DNA of 13,062 nucleotides from JADJNW01 sp046314415. GTDB lineage: Bacteria; Bacteroidota; Bacteroidia; Chitinophagales; Saprospiraceae. Location of the stretch: the NCBI GenBank assembly GCA_046314415.1, contig JBKBWT010000179.1:1-13062 (forward strand). The letters run 5' to 3'. The translations under genes were made by a program, and so were the position numbers. A model generated the notes under the pieces. The model was not told the DNA's origin, ran no database searches, and worked only from the letters and a program-made list of their open reading frames with translations. Shown one piece after another: positions 1 to 7,605 of this stretch. Position 1 is the stretch's first letter, and each line of letters starts with the position of its first letter.

Positions 1-1
1 C

Positions 2-724
2 CCTGAAAGACGTATCTTGTGGGTAAACGAAGATTTCACCTACATCACTGGCTACTCGCTCTCCGAAGTTTTGGGCAAGAAGCCTAGTATTTTGCAGGGA
101 CCTAAATCCGAACGAGAAGTGGTACGCCGCATTCGCAAAGGGCTAGAGAGTCAGATTCCGATTAAAGACGTGATTACCAACTATCGGAAAAATGGCGAAG
201 AATACCCTTGCAAACTGGTGATTCACCCCATTTTTAATGAAAATCGAAAACTGACCAATTTTATCGCCTTTGAAGTAGATGGCAATGTAGTGGACTCAGA
301 GGATGATATTCCGCTGATGCAAATCAACGAAAAATACAGCAGCAGCAGCCTCAAAGGTATTGAAGAAGTGAAGTTGTACTATCAGTTGAAAATTTTAATG
401 GAGACCGAAAAATTATACCTGGACCCCAATTTGACCCTGAAGCAAGTGGCTGATCGACTCTCAACGAATACCAAATACTTGTCGCAGGTAGTCAACCATC
501 ATATTGGCACGAATTTTCAGAATTTTTTAAATGGTTTTCGCGTTACCGAAGCAAAGGAAAAAATCTTACAGGAAGAATTCAACAATCTCACCTTATTTGG
601 CATCGCCTTACAATGTGGATTCAAGAATAAATCGACATTTTACAAAGTTTTTAAAGAAATAACCGGTATTACCCCACGTGAATACATCAAGCATACCCGA
701 AAACAGGTCCTGATCGAAGACTAG
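2..724 (+). CDS. PAS domain / AraC-type HTH transcriptional regulator (3' part; 5' end outside window)
   Basis: The reading frame is open from base 2, so the gene enters from the left edge. A TTG at 17 is only an internal leucine, because the residues before it (PERRI, then LWVNEDF) already belong to a PAS domain. The PAS core runs to about 290, with NEDFTYITGYS, EVLGKKPSILQGP and a YRKNGEEYPCKL segment, as in sensory PAS domains that bind a ligand, heme or flavin. The C-terminal part (about 400-700) is a two-helix-turn-helix AraC/XylS domain: LKQVADRLSTNTKYLSQVVN forms the first HTH, and IALQCGFKNKSTFYKVFKEITGITPREY is the diagnostic second HTH and tail. Such proteins bind DNA in the cytoplasm and couple a PAS signal to transcription. 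The signal and target genes cannot be read here, and more sensory domains may lie upstream. The next gene starts 134 bp downstream, so co-transcription is possible but not shown. Confidence 0.9.
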   Translation, partial: PERRILWVNEDFTYITGYSLSEVLGKKPSILQGPKSEREVVRRIRKGLESQIPIKDVITNYRKNGEEYPCKLVIHPIFNENRKLTNFIAFEVDGNVVDSEDDIPLMQINEKYSSSSLKGIEEVKLYYQLKILMETEKLYLDPNLTLKQVADRLSTNTKYLSQVVNHHIGTNFQNFLNGFRVTEAKEKILQEEFNNLTLFGIALQCGFKNKSTFYKVFKEITGITPREYIKHTRKQVLIED

Positions 725-858
725 CAAACTTCCTGGTCATCACTTTCTTTCGTTAGTCTGTCCGCATTTACGAATTCAGACTTTGGTTGTCGCTCAAAAG
801 TTGCTTTTGCGTGCGAATAGGGAGAACTTTATACCAATAACAAAGACAAACAGAAGAC

Positions 859-1068
859 ATGAGCGGTATCAAAGATTTAGCGATTTTAATGCATTGGGTA
901 GATAACAGCAAGCAGTCCACCCTGGAGGCGTCTTTGTTCAAAAAACGCAAGGTGCCTCGCGAGCGCCAGCTCATACTCAACGACCTGAAAGAAGAAGCGA
1001 GCCGAACCAATACGAACCAGCAGGTAAAAGAAGAGATAAGAACCAGTAAAGAAAAACTGCCCCGTTAA
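859..1068 (+). CDS. Small charged protein of unknown function (69 aa)
   Basis: I do not recognise this family. The predicted product is 69 residues, soluble and rich in Lys, Arg and Glu. It begins MSGIKDLAILMHWVDNSKQS, continues with a basic FKKRKVPRERQ segment, and has a probable amphipathic helix (QLILNDLKEEA) followed by a polar tail ending KEKLPR. It has no signal peptide, membrane segment or cysteine. Support for it being real is the ATG after an A-rich leader (CAAACAGAAGAC), the lack of any better overlapping frame on this strand, and a good rho-independent terminator 53 bp after the stop. An 80-residue frame on the opposite strand (768-1010) overlaps it but has no terminator or convincing start. 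DNA binding or a regulatory role would fit the basic, helical composition, but nothing in the sequence proves it. Confidence 0.5.
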   Translation: MSGIKDLAILMHWVDNSKQSTLEASLFKKRKVPRERQLILNDLKEEASRTNTNQQVKEEIRTSKEKLPR

Positions 1069-1120
1069 TCGTTGCTTTCTATTACTAAAATGCTCAAATA
1101 CTTATTGTTACTACTCTCAG

Positions 1121-1155
1121 AGAGCCGAAGTAAATACTTACGGCTCTTTGTATTT
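1121..1155 (+). terminator. Rho-independent terminator after the small gene at 859-1068
   Basis: AGAGCCG (1121-1127) pairs with CGGCTCT (1141-1147), and the stem continues as AAGTA (1128-1132) with TACTT (1135-1139). There is one bulged A at 1140 and a tight loop. TTTGTATTT follows. The position suits ending plus-strand transcription before the convergent lipoprotein gene whose stop is at 1291. Confidence 0.75.
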
Positions 1156-1290
1156 AAATAGAGATTATTTTAATATTAATATCATAATTCAGTCCTTTCT
1201 TTATATCCATCTTTATGATCAAAATCATATATTTTTCATCATAACATACTGAAATTCAATGCTTTCATCTGACTTCTGACCTCTAAAATA

Positions 1291-1908
1291 TTACTTTACT
1301 GCTCCGCCTCTCACTTTCTCGCCATTTTTATAAATATATTCGGTGGTTATTTGACCTTCCGGATTATACGTGCGGTAAAAGCCATCCTGCACACCATTTT
1401 TATATTCGGCGCTGGTTTGAAGCACGCCGTCCTTCAAAGAATAAACATTATAAATGCCATCCAATTGACCGTTTTTATAATTGGCTTCCTCTAATACCCG
1501 TGCAAAACGGTATTTCCCCCAATAACCATGCAGTACATTATTATAATAATTTGCCAACATTACAATTTGCCCGCCTTCATTATATTCCATATAAACACCA
1601 TTTAATTTACCGGCTTCATAAGTAAAAAGCTTACTGGGAAAGCGTTTCAGGTCATCTTCATACAACAACCAGGAGCCCACTTTTTGCCCGTTTTCAAAAA
1701 AACCGGATTCTATTACCTTACCGGCTGCATCGCGTTTAATGGCTTTTTGCCAGGTACTACCGGGTACAGTTTCGAGTTCGTAATCAGCCAAATTTACATT
1801 AGAAGCAGGTGCAATATTATTTGCTTCCGTCGGCTTTGTAGTGGTTTCATTTTTAGTATTACAGGCTAAGATTGCGCTGATGAAAAGCAGATAGCATACC
1901 TTTTTCAT
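1291..1908 (-). CDS. MORN_2-repeat lipoprotein (YwqK-family antitoxin-like), 205 aa
   Basis: The start at 1908 (MKKVCYLLFISAILAC) gives a clean lipoprotein signal with lipobox ILAC and Cys16. Starting further upstream (1998) would add 30 unconvincing residues before the signal peptide. The mature protein carries six MORN_2-type repeats of about 23-24 residues, with cores GFFENGQKVGSW (69-80), YEAGKLNGVYMEY (97-109), NYYNNVLHGYWGKY (120-133), NYKNGQLDGIYNVY (143-156), EYKNGVQDGFYRTY (168-181) and YIYKNGEKVRG (191-201). Databases often label this repeat family 'toxin-antitoxin system YwqK family antitoxin', but no toxin partner is adjacent, so I read it as an outer-membrane or periplasmic repeat lipoprotein of unknown role. 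The residues after Cys16 (Asn-Thr-Lys) do not form an obvious inner-membrane retention signal. It is divergent from the DUF4340 gene, with 170 bp between the starts. Confidence 0.85.
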   Translation of the reverse strand: MKKVCYLLFISAILACNTKNETTTKPTEANNIAPASNVNLADYELETVPGSTWQKAIKRDAAGKVIESGFFENGQKVGSWLLYEDDLKRFPSKLFTYEAGKLNGVYMEYNEGGQIVMLANYYNNVLHGYWGKYRFARVLEEANYKNGQLDGIYNVYSLKDGVLQTSAEYKNGVQDGFYRTYNPEGQITTEYIYKNGEKVRGGAVK

Positions 1909-2078
1909 AGGATTATTCTTTTTTTTAAGTGTAAAGTTACTTTTCTCCTTGATATAAGAAAAAATCCACACCTTTTTTGTTGAAGCTAAACATTTCATTT
2001 ACATAATCTCGCTACAAAGTGTATTTTAGCGGGGCATTGCGGTTAGAATCAAAAAATTTCACCAAAAACCACTCCTGC

Positions 2079-3038
2079 ATGCGAACCGGCGTTTTTATTT
2101 CCTTGCTCATATTGGCGCTGACCGGCTATGGCTTGTACCATTTTTTTTCGCAACCCAAACCGCCTTTTAATCCTCCTTTACTGAACATCCGTCCAGGCGA
2201 AGTCACTTCCCTGCTGATTAGTATGCCCGGTGGCAGCAATGAAATTACCCTTTTGCGCGAAAGCAACGGCTGGATTGCCTCCAATGGTCAAATTAACATT
2301 AAAGCTTCATCTAATATTATACAAGATTTAATAACCGCTTTAGCAAACGTAACGGTTCACGAGGTGGTCGCCACCGAGCGTAAATTCTGGAAGGTGTATG
2401 GCGTGGACGCTGCCCAGGGCATTCGCATCCGCCTGTATGCCGATAAAACTTTACTAGAGGATTTTATCATTGGAAAGTTAGATACCGACCCCTCCACGCA
2501 ATTGCCCATTTCGTATCTGCGGCTGCTGTCAGGCGAAGAAGTTTATGCAGTGCCGGGCAAATTAGCCCTTGATTTTAACCGCGATTTTAAAAATTTTCGC
2601 AATCCTTTGATCCTGCAAATAAATAATCCTTCAGATATTGCTGAAATAGAACTAGAAACACCTGATACAATATTTCAATACATTCGTACGCCGGAAGGAT
2701 GGAAAAGCGAATCCACTTTTTTGGACACTTTACAAATGGAGCGTTATTTGCAAACATTACGCGAGATTCACTCCGATTCGTTTGCTGATGATTTTGACGA
2801 AGTAGCAGGTAGTAAATATTTATATCAAATTTTAACCATTAAAAATAAAACTAATACCGAGCCGTTCATCATCACCTGTTACCGGGATACCACCCGAAAT
2901 CCACCGTTCATCATCCAATCCAGCCAAAATAAAGAAGCTTTTTTTGCCAGCGATTCACTCGGTATTTATCATACTATTTTCGGAAAAGTAAATAACTGGC
3001 ATAAAAATGTAAAAAGAGATACCACCGCGCAGCGATGA
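2079..3038 (+). CDS. DUF4340 domain-containing membrane-anchored protein, 319 aa
   Basis: I chose ATG 2079 (MRTGVFISLLILALTGYGLY) because it puts one hydrophobic anchor at residues 3-22. An in-frame ATG at 2019 would place 20 polar residues ahead of it. The rest (about 23-319) is a single extracytoplasmic region that fits DUF4340: a repeated pattern of a short beta segment, a Trp-containing 'NGWIASNG' or 'EGWKSES' turn, a helix with a 'LITALAN' or 'LQTLREI' motif, a 'VYGVD' segment, then IGKLDTD and SYLRLLSGEEVYAV. The two halves (about 40-165 and 180-300) look like internal duplicates. DUF4340 proteins are commonly found next to GldG-type ABC-exporter genes, but none is present here, so a transport role is only a family-level suggestion. 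The C terminus overlaps a hairpin that may end both this gene and the convergent FAS1 gene. Confidence 0.75.
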   Translation: MRTGVFISLLILALTGYGLYHFFSQPKPPFNPPLLNIRPGEVTSLLISMPGGSNEITLLRESNGWIASNGQINIKASSNIIQDLITALANVTVHEVVATERKFWKVYGVDAAQGIRIRLYADKTLLEDFIIGKLDTDPSTQLPISYLRLLSGEEVYAVPGKLALDFNRDFKNFRNPLILQINNPSDIAEIELETPDTIFQYIRTPEGWKSESTFLDTLQMERYLQTLREIHSDSFADDFDEVAGSKYLYQILTIKNKTNTEPFIITCYRDTTRNPPFIIQSSQNKEAFFASDSLGIYHTIFGKVNNWHKNVKRDTTAQR

Positions 3039-3050
3039 TACCTCTTTTTT
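3011..3050. terminator. Possible bidirectional terminator between convergent genes
   Basis: AAAAAGAG (3011-3018) can pair with CTCTTTTT (3042-3049), which gives a U-rich 3' arm in both directions. An alternative hairpin, GATACC (3037-3042) with GGTATC (3051-3056), overlaps it. The element includes the last codons of the DUF4340 gene and lies between two convergent genes. The long inner loop and the A/T-rich stem keep confidence low. Confidence 0.4.
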
Positions 3051-3124
3051 GGTATCTGATTAGCAAAAATCCTTATAATAACCTTCGAAACTATCGAGCT
3101 AATCTAACTACCTGATAATCAGGC

Positions 3125-3718
3125 TTACATCTTCGGCAGCAATACCTTGTCCACTACGTGAATCACGCCATTGGATTGATAAACATCATATGTACTGATG
3201 TTCGCAATGTTGCCGGCTTCATCTTTCACCTGAATATTACGTGCGCCATTCATCATCGCGGTGAGCGTGCCGCCGCTTACAGTCTTGAGCGTTGCTTTGC
3301 CGTTGCCTTTCTTAATCTCAGCAGCGATGGCATTAAAATCCAGCTTACCGGCTACTACATGATAGGTCAAAACGGTGGTCAAAGTGCCTTTGTTTTCGGG
3401 CTTCAACAGCGTTTCAACGGTACCTTCCGGCAGGTCTTCAAAAGCGTTATTGACCGGTGCAAATACAGTGAACGGACCTTTACCTTGCAGGGTTTCTACC
3501 AATCCAGCCGCTTTTACTGCGGCTACCAGTGTCGTGTGATCCTTGGAATTAACGGCATTCTCCACGATGTTTTTCTTCGGATACATCGCTTCGCCACCCA
3601 CGGTTACCGTAGTTTCCACTTTGGCTTGGCTCTTGGAAGTGGACGTTTGAGCTGACAGTTCACCAATGCACAGGAATGTCAGAGCAGCCAATGCTGCAAT
3701 CATTACATTCTTCTTCAT
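3125..3718 (-). CDS. Secreted fasciclin (FAS1) domain protein, 197 aa
   Basis: Residues 1-24 are a Sec signal peptide (MKKNVMIAALAALTFLCIGE, then LSAQ) with probable signal peptidase I cleavage near 23/24. There is no lipobox. One FAS1 domain fills about 49-196, with the H1 motif GPFTVFAPVNNAF (81-93), the central YH motif LTYHVVAG (117-124) and the H2 motif NGVIHVVDKVLLP (183-195). FAS1 domains mediate cell adhesion or matrix contacts, and single-domain secreted forms of about 180-200 residues are common in Bacteroidota. The 25 residues between the signal peptide and the domain are Ser/Thr/Lys-rich linker. The 181-bp leader (3719-3899) is very AT-rich, with an A-rich stretch just before the ATG and no recognisable Shine-Dalgarno sequence or clear TAnnTTTG element. 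A 13-bp palindrome, CCTGATAATCAGG (3111-3123), lies directly after the stop. Confidence 0.93.
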   Translation of the reverse strand: MKKNVMIAALAALTFLCIGELSAQTSTSKSQAKVETTVTVGGEAMYPKKNIVENAVNSKDHTTLVAAVKAAGLVETLQGKGPFTVFAPVNNAFEDLPEGTVETLLKPENKGTLTTVLTYHVVAGKLDFNAIAAEIKKGNGKATLKTVSGGTLTAMMNGARNIQVKDEAGNIANISTYDVYQSNGVIHVVDKVLLPKM

Positions 3719-3899
3719 GTTTTTAATAATTTTTTTAAAAAGGATTAAAATGTTTACAGAGGGATATACGGGATGTGTTGAGGGATCGGTTTGACTTAAA
3801 AATTGTCTTAACTAAATTTTAACGGTTATGGCGTTTTTTATAAAATTTTAATGTCTGCATTAATAAAAAATCAATATTTTATAATAAATTTCAACAAAA

Positions 3900-5105
3900 C
3901 TATAACAAACTGATCTTTTTTAATAAATCAGCGCCTAACTCCTTATTTAATTTTTCATCTTTTACCAATTCGACCAGTCGTACCTGACAAAAATACTCCT
4001 CCGCGTTTTCGCGCGTTGGCTGAAAAGGCACCGGCGGCAAATCTTCTAACCCTTGTACCTGCGGATATACGAGGACACTGTGCCGCGCATTAAAATACTG
4101 ATTATAGACAAACATCTGTCGCAAATCTTCCATCGCAGGACTTACTTTTTGCAGTTTTTTCCATTTTGTATCTATCACAATATTTTGATTATCAATCGTC
4201 AATAAAATATCGGGTTGAATCGGGCGGCGATTCCAGAATGGTTTGGGCACTTGTCTTTTCACTATAATATTAACATTTTTTAATTTTTGTAACCGCCTAA
4301 AAATGAATTCTTCGAATAAAATATTCATATCAAATAAAATTGCCAGAACCGACAAACGCCCCGCCGACAAATCGGGTTGCATTTGTTGTAAAATCAATAA
4401 AGCGGTTTGTAATATATTTTTATACCGTAATGTTTGCCGGTTGAAACGCAGCTTTTCCCAGTCCGGCAAGGCTTGATTCCAGGGCTCCACTGGCGGAAAT
4501 TGCTGATATAATTGTTGTAAATAAATGGCTAAATCCGGGTGTAAAGGCAAAGCTTGTAATACCTGCAACGCTTTAAAAATCAATCGATTAAAAGCATATT
4601 GATAAGAATAAGTAAAAGATTGGGTAAAGAAACGATCCGGGCGGGTACTATTTTTTACTAAATGTTGATGTAATATTATTTTGCCTTTATAATATTGCCG
4701 GTTTTCCTGCTCTGCCACATAGGTACGCAGCAAGCCTTCGCGCAGCAATTGCTCTACACCTTGTAAAAATTCCGTGATGTAAATCTCTAATAATGAGCCT
4801 TTTCTTTGACGTAAAACTGCCATAGAAGCCGTTTCTGGCTGTAGCAGTCGACATTCGCGCAACATCTCCAGCAATACGGCTTGCACATTCGCATCGCCCG
4901 CTTCATTTACTTTTGGTAAAACCTCCAAAGTTAATTCCCCAACCTGCAAGACGCCGACATATTGCTGTAATTGAATGCCATTATGCAGGATTTTATAATA
5001 TCGTTCACCATTTTTTTGGGCAAATGCTACCAATGCCTGCCACTGCGGCAGCGACAAACCCTTTCCAATCAAAACTTTTTGATATTCAACTACTTGTAAA
5101 ATCAT
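3900..5105 (-). CDS. mcrC: McrC-like nuclease subunit of a type IV (5-methylcytosine-specific) restriction system, 401 aa
   Basis: This is the endonuclease partner of McrB. It docks on the McrB hexamer, stimulates GTP hydrolysis and cuts modified DNA. The N-terminal part (1-150) has the McrC pattern: GIQLQQYVGVLQVGELTLEV with LPKVN, then LLEIYITEFLQGVEQLLREG and YYKGKIILHQHLVKN. The C-terminal PD-(D/E)XK nuclease has upstream acidic residues in LFEEFI (263-268), QPDILL with Asp299, and IDTKWKK with Asp312 and Lys314, so the catalytic triad appears intact. The length is somewhat above E. coli McrC (about 350 aa). ATG 5105 is fixed by an in-frame TAG 9 nt upstream (5112-5114). The gene follows mcrB on the same strand after 57 bp, which fits one transcript. 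It contains no frameshift or internal stop, so the system is probably functional. Confidence 0.92.
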   Translation of the reverse strand: MILQVVEYQKVLIGKGLSLPQWQALVAFAQKNGERYYKILHNGIQLQQYVGVLQVGELTLEVLPKVNEAGDANVQAVLLEMLRECRLLQPETASMAVLRQRKGSLLEIYITEFLQGVEQLLREGLLRTYVAEQENRQYYKGKIILHQHLVKNSTRPDRFFTQSFTYSYQYAFNRLIFKALQVLQALPLHPDLAIYLQQLYQQFPPVEPWNQALPDWEKLRFNRQTLRYKNILQTALLILQQMQPDLSAGRLSVLAILFDMNILFEEFIFRRLQKLKNVNIIVKRQVPKPFWNRRPIQPDILLTIDNQNIVIDTKWKKLQKVSPAMEDLRQMFVYNQYFNARHSVLVYPQVQGLEDLPPVPFQPTRENAEEYFCQVRLVELVKDEKLNKELGADLLKKISLL

Positions 5106-5162
5106 TCCCGCCTAATAATTTCCATCCGAATGTGCTTCAACTCCCAATCGCCCTATAATATT

Positions 5163-7058
5163 TCATGTTTTATAAATATGAATAAAAGCTTCCTCCGTCA
5201 ACGCTTCTATCGGGCACAATTCATACAAACGCTTCTCTGACAACTCACCGGCGTACGGATGTCCAAAGGGCGCAAACGCAACATCCACGGGCTTCTCGCG
5301 TACGAAATACCCGCCTAGCACCAAGCCAATCTTGGCGTAATCGTTGAAAAAATATTCTTGTAACAAGGGTATGATCTGTTGACTAAAAACCTGCTTCAAA
5401 TCCTCCAGCGTCTCAATATTCAAAAAATAAGCATGCCCGATGCGGTGATCCCGATCTAATAATAATTCAATCCGATCATTTACTATTTGTAATAATTTAG
5501 CTAAATCTATGCCTTGTACAATGGGTTTATTTGCATATTTGGTAATAATATTCGGATCCGGTTCAATGGCTTCGAAAGCAAACCGTCGTCGCAATGCAAT
5601 ATCGAGCACGTCGGTGCTGCGGTCCGCCGTATTCATGGTGCCCAGCAAATATAAATTAGGTGGCACGGAAAAATATGTTTTGGAATAAGGCAGAGCCACT
5701 TTAAGCGCTTCGCTGCGTCCTTCGCGCTTGTCGGGTTCCAGCAGCGTGAGTAATTCTCCGAAAATAGCCGACACATTACCCCGATTGATTTCATCTACAA
5801 TCAGCACATAGCGCTTGCATTTAGCGAGTAAATCATCCGTCAGTTCAGGCATATCATCTAATTCCGGGAGGCTACCGCTTTTAGCAATTTCGGCTTGCGC
5901 CGCTTCTTCCCGATACACTTGTTCAAAGCCCTTTAAGGTAGCAAAAACAATGAAATTCATCTCCTGCTCATTCTCCTTCATATTTTTACCCAGGTATTCA
6001 TGCGCCTCCTCAATGTTTTCTGCCAGCGGAAATTTTTGATACAATTTACGCAACAGCGCTTTTTCAACGGTGGTAGTGGTAAAAGAAATGGGCTGCCGTA
6101 CCGCTAAATCTCCATTTTGTTTGACCTGATGCAGGAAAAGCCGTTGCTGATCAGCAGTTTCAAAATATTTGAAATTATCACTTTGTAAATATTCGATAAA
6201 TGCCCCGTATATCTGATTGAATTGCAATTGTTTTTGCTCCTGCGGGCGCTCATTCATCAGTGTTTCTACCACACACAGATGCGCACTCTGGGCGAGTAGG
6301 CGAAAAATGCCGAGCTCAACGGCATAACTCACGCTTCCTTCCGGTACGGTGACCGGCTTAATGCCTTCTACAAAGTCTTCATAACCAAACGATTGGTGAA
6401 ACGTCACAAAGGAGATTTGTCCTTTATTCACATATTCGTCAAAACGACGATGTAGCTCACCCCGATTTTCCAGTGCCAGCTCTTCCAGGCTGCGATTTTC
6501 AATAATGGCAACCGCATAGTTTACGGTCTGAAAAGTTTTTCCGGTACCGGGAGGACCATGCAAAATCAAATTCAAGGGAAAATCCGGTAAATTCGGCGTT
6601 GCTGGCTGATAGGTAACCGCAGGTTCGGCGAGCACATCCATTTGTTGTGCCAGCGCGACCAAAGCCTGATATTGTGCTTCGGTTGCCGCAAAATTGGTAC
6701 CTGGTAGCCCCGCGTATAAAGCAGCAAAAACTGGATTCCCCATCAAAAGGTCGCGGGTAATGGGTTTATTCCAAAGATTATAGTCCACTTTGAGCTTTAC
6801 CCTGGCGTTGTCTTCTACTTCCGTTTTAAAGAAAGCTTTTTCTGCGGCGGAAACGTCCATTTCGCCGACTTCAGAAACGACGGTTGCCAAGCCGTAGCAG
6901 CCCGCCTCTTTTCCGCTTTGCCACAAGATCACTTTATCGTCCACTTTAATTTCCTGTTTGTGTGCCGTCACTGCAAAAGTTTGCAAAGCCTCTGCCTGTA
7001 AGGCGTCCCGGAGTCGAAACACCTGCGGATTTGCCTGAAATAACCAGTAGTTTGCCAT
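5163..7058 (-). CDS. mcrB: EVE domain-McrB AAA+ GTPase, motor and specificity subunit of type IV restriction system, 631 aa
   Basis: McrB reads modified DNA and forms the GTP-driven hexamer that activates McrC. Residues 1-140 are an EVE domain, a PUA-like pocket for modified bases: MANYWLFQANP, VDDKVILWQSGKEAGCYGLA, and TNFAATEAQYQAL at the end. This replaces the N-terminal DNA-binding domain of E. coli McrB. The AAA+ motor follows: Walker A GPPGTGKT (168-175), the FVTFHQSFGYEDFVEGIKP signature (217-235), Walker B VLIVDE (418-423) running into INRGN, the McrB GTPase motif NTAD within MNTADRS (475-481), and an arginine cluster LRRRF (489-493). Walker A to NTAD spans about 308 residues, against about 130 in E. 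coli McrB. The extra roughly 175 residues lie around 250-410 and include a charged segment (KENEQE, LPELDDMPELTDD). EVE-McrB fusions are known, and the exact modification recognised cannot be read from sequence. ATG 7058 gives the EVE domain its normal N terminus. Confidence 0.95.
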   Translation of the reverse strand: MANYWLFQANPQVFRLRDALQAEALQTFAVTAHKQEIKVDDKVILWQSGKEAGCYGLATVVSEVGEMDVSAAEKAFFKTEVEDNARVKLKVDYNLWNKPITRDLLMGNPVFAALYAGLPGTNFAATEAQYQALVALAQQMDVLAEPAVTYQPATPNLPDFPLNLILHGPPGTGKTFQTVNYAVAIIENRSLEELALENRGELHRRFDEYVNKGQISFVTFHQSFGYEDFVEGIKPVTVPEGSVSYAVELGIFRLLAQSAHLCVVETLMNERPQEQKQLQFNQIYGAFIEYLQSDNFKYFETADQQRLFLHQVKQNGDLAVRQPISFTTTTVEKALLRKLYQKFPLAENIEEAHEYLGKNMKENEQEMNFIVFATLKGFEQVYREEAAQAEIAKSGSLPELDDMPELTDDLLAKCKRYVLIVDEINRGNVSAIFGELLTLLEPDKREGRSEALKVALPYSKTYFSVPPNLYLLGTMNTADRSTDVLDIALRRRFAFEAIEPDPNIITKYANKPIVQGIDLAKLLQIVNDRIELLLDRDHRIGHAYFLNIETLEDLKQVFSQQIIPLLQEYFFNDYAKIGLVLGGYFVREKPVDVAFAPFGHPYAGELSEKRLYELCPIEALTEEAFIHIYKT

Positions 7059-7084
7059 ATATAATTGGATGTCAGACGCTAGTA

Positions 7085-7092
7085 CAAAGCCA
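7085..7092 (-). promoter_or_regulatory. Weak candidate -7 element for mcrBC
   Basis: On the minus strand this reads TGGCTTTG, one change from the Bacteroidota -7 consensus TAnnTTTG. It would place the transcript start about 20 nt before the mcrB ATG. No -33 TTTG stands at the usual 19-20 nt spacing (an ATTG is 22 nt away), so this is tentative. Confidence 0.25.
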
Positions 7093-7335
7093 TCCGACCG
7101 TTTTGTAAGTTTTACAATGTTTTAGTAATAGCGAAAAATACGTGGAAAAGTTTAAAAACCTGAGCTGTGGTAACAATTAAATAAGTTTTTAAAGTGTGCA
7201 GAGCAAGCAACCTGATTTTGGGCAAAGGGGCGTTTCTATGCAAATTTGTAATAAAAACATCAATTTATGTAAAATTGAGTTAAAAAATGATTGCATTCAT
7301 TAACAACAGGGTGTATTTTATTAAAATAACTCAAA

Positions 7336-7412
7336 TGTCAACAAAAAATATGTAATGTTGGGGATCCGGCAAGTGGTGTTTTTGTCAACACTTAATATTT
7401 GAACGTTGACAA
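7336..7412. repeat. Three TGTCAAC/GTTGACA sites, two forming a perfect inverted repeat
   Basis: TTGTCAAC (7382-7389) and GTTGACAA (7405-7412) form a perfect 8-bp inverted repeat with a 15-bp AT-rich spacer. A third TGTCAAC stands at 7336-7342 in the same direction as the first. No T-tract follows, so a terminator is unlikely. The spacing suits a dimeric regulator binding adjacent faces of the helix. Which of the two divergent units it would control is unknown. Confidence 0.4.
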
Positions 7413-7538
7413 TTGAATAAAGAACCTTGATACCGAGTAATTCGGTAGCTTACCAATTTATACCATCCAAGTTTTATAAAAATACCTTTTGGCTAACTCT
7501 TCATCCGTTTTGGCACAGCATGGTGCTTACCACGCCCC

Positions 7539-7546
7539 TACCTTTG
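7539..7546 (+). promoter_or_regulatory. Candidate Bacteroidota -7 promoter element (TACCTTTG)
   Basis: TACCTTTG is a perfect match to TAnnTTTG. It stands 60 bp before the preferred start at 7606, which gives a leader of about 50 nt. The nearest upstream TTTG (7509-7512) is 26 nt away, longer than the usual spacing, so the -33 part is weak. Transcription from here would also place the in-frame ATG 7567 within the transcript. Confidence 0.4.
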
Positions 7547-7605
7547 TGGTATAAAATCACCTGATTATGAACAGATTATTTTTTGCAACCAAATCACTCG
7601 ACACC

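Larger units (their letters stand above)
7059..7605. other. Divergent intergenic region between mcrBC and the haloperoxidase gene
   Basis: This 547-bp AT-rich stretch separates two divergent units and holds no plausible gene. It contains a group of TGTCAAC sites (7336-7412), a small hairpin TACCGA-GTAAT-TCGGTA (7431-7447), a short TGGT-GCTT-ACCA hairpin near 7520-7532, and candidate promoter elements at both ends. It is long for a simple divergent promoter region, and I see nothing else in it. Confidence 0.6.

Noticed and set aside
17..724. TTG at 17 as the true start of the regulator
   Set aside because: The frame is open to the window edge, and the residues before position 17 continue the PAS motif.
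768..1010. 80-codon minus-strand frame overlapping the small gene at 859-1068
   Set aside because: It has no terminator and no convincing leader, and its composition looks like an antisense shadow. The plus-strand frame has better support.
3158..3655. 165-codon plus-strand frame across the fasciclin gene
   Set aside because: Antisense shadow of a clear FAS1 gene, with no domain or signal of its own.
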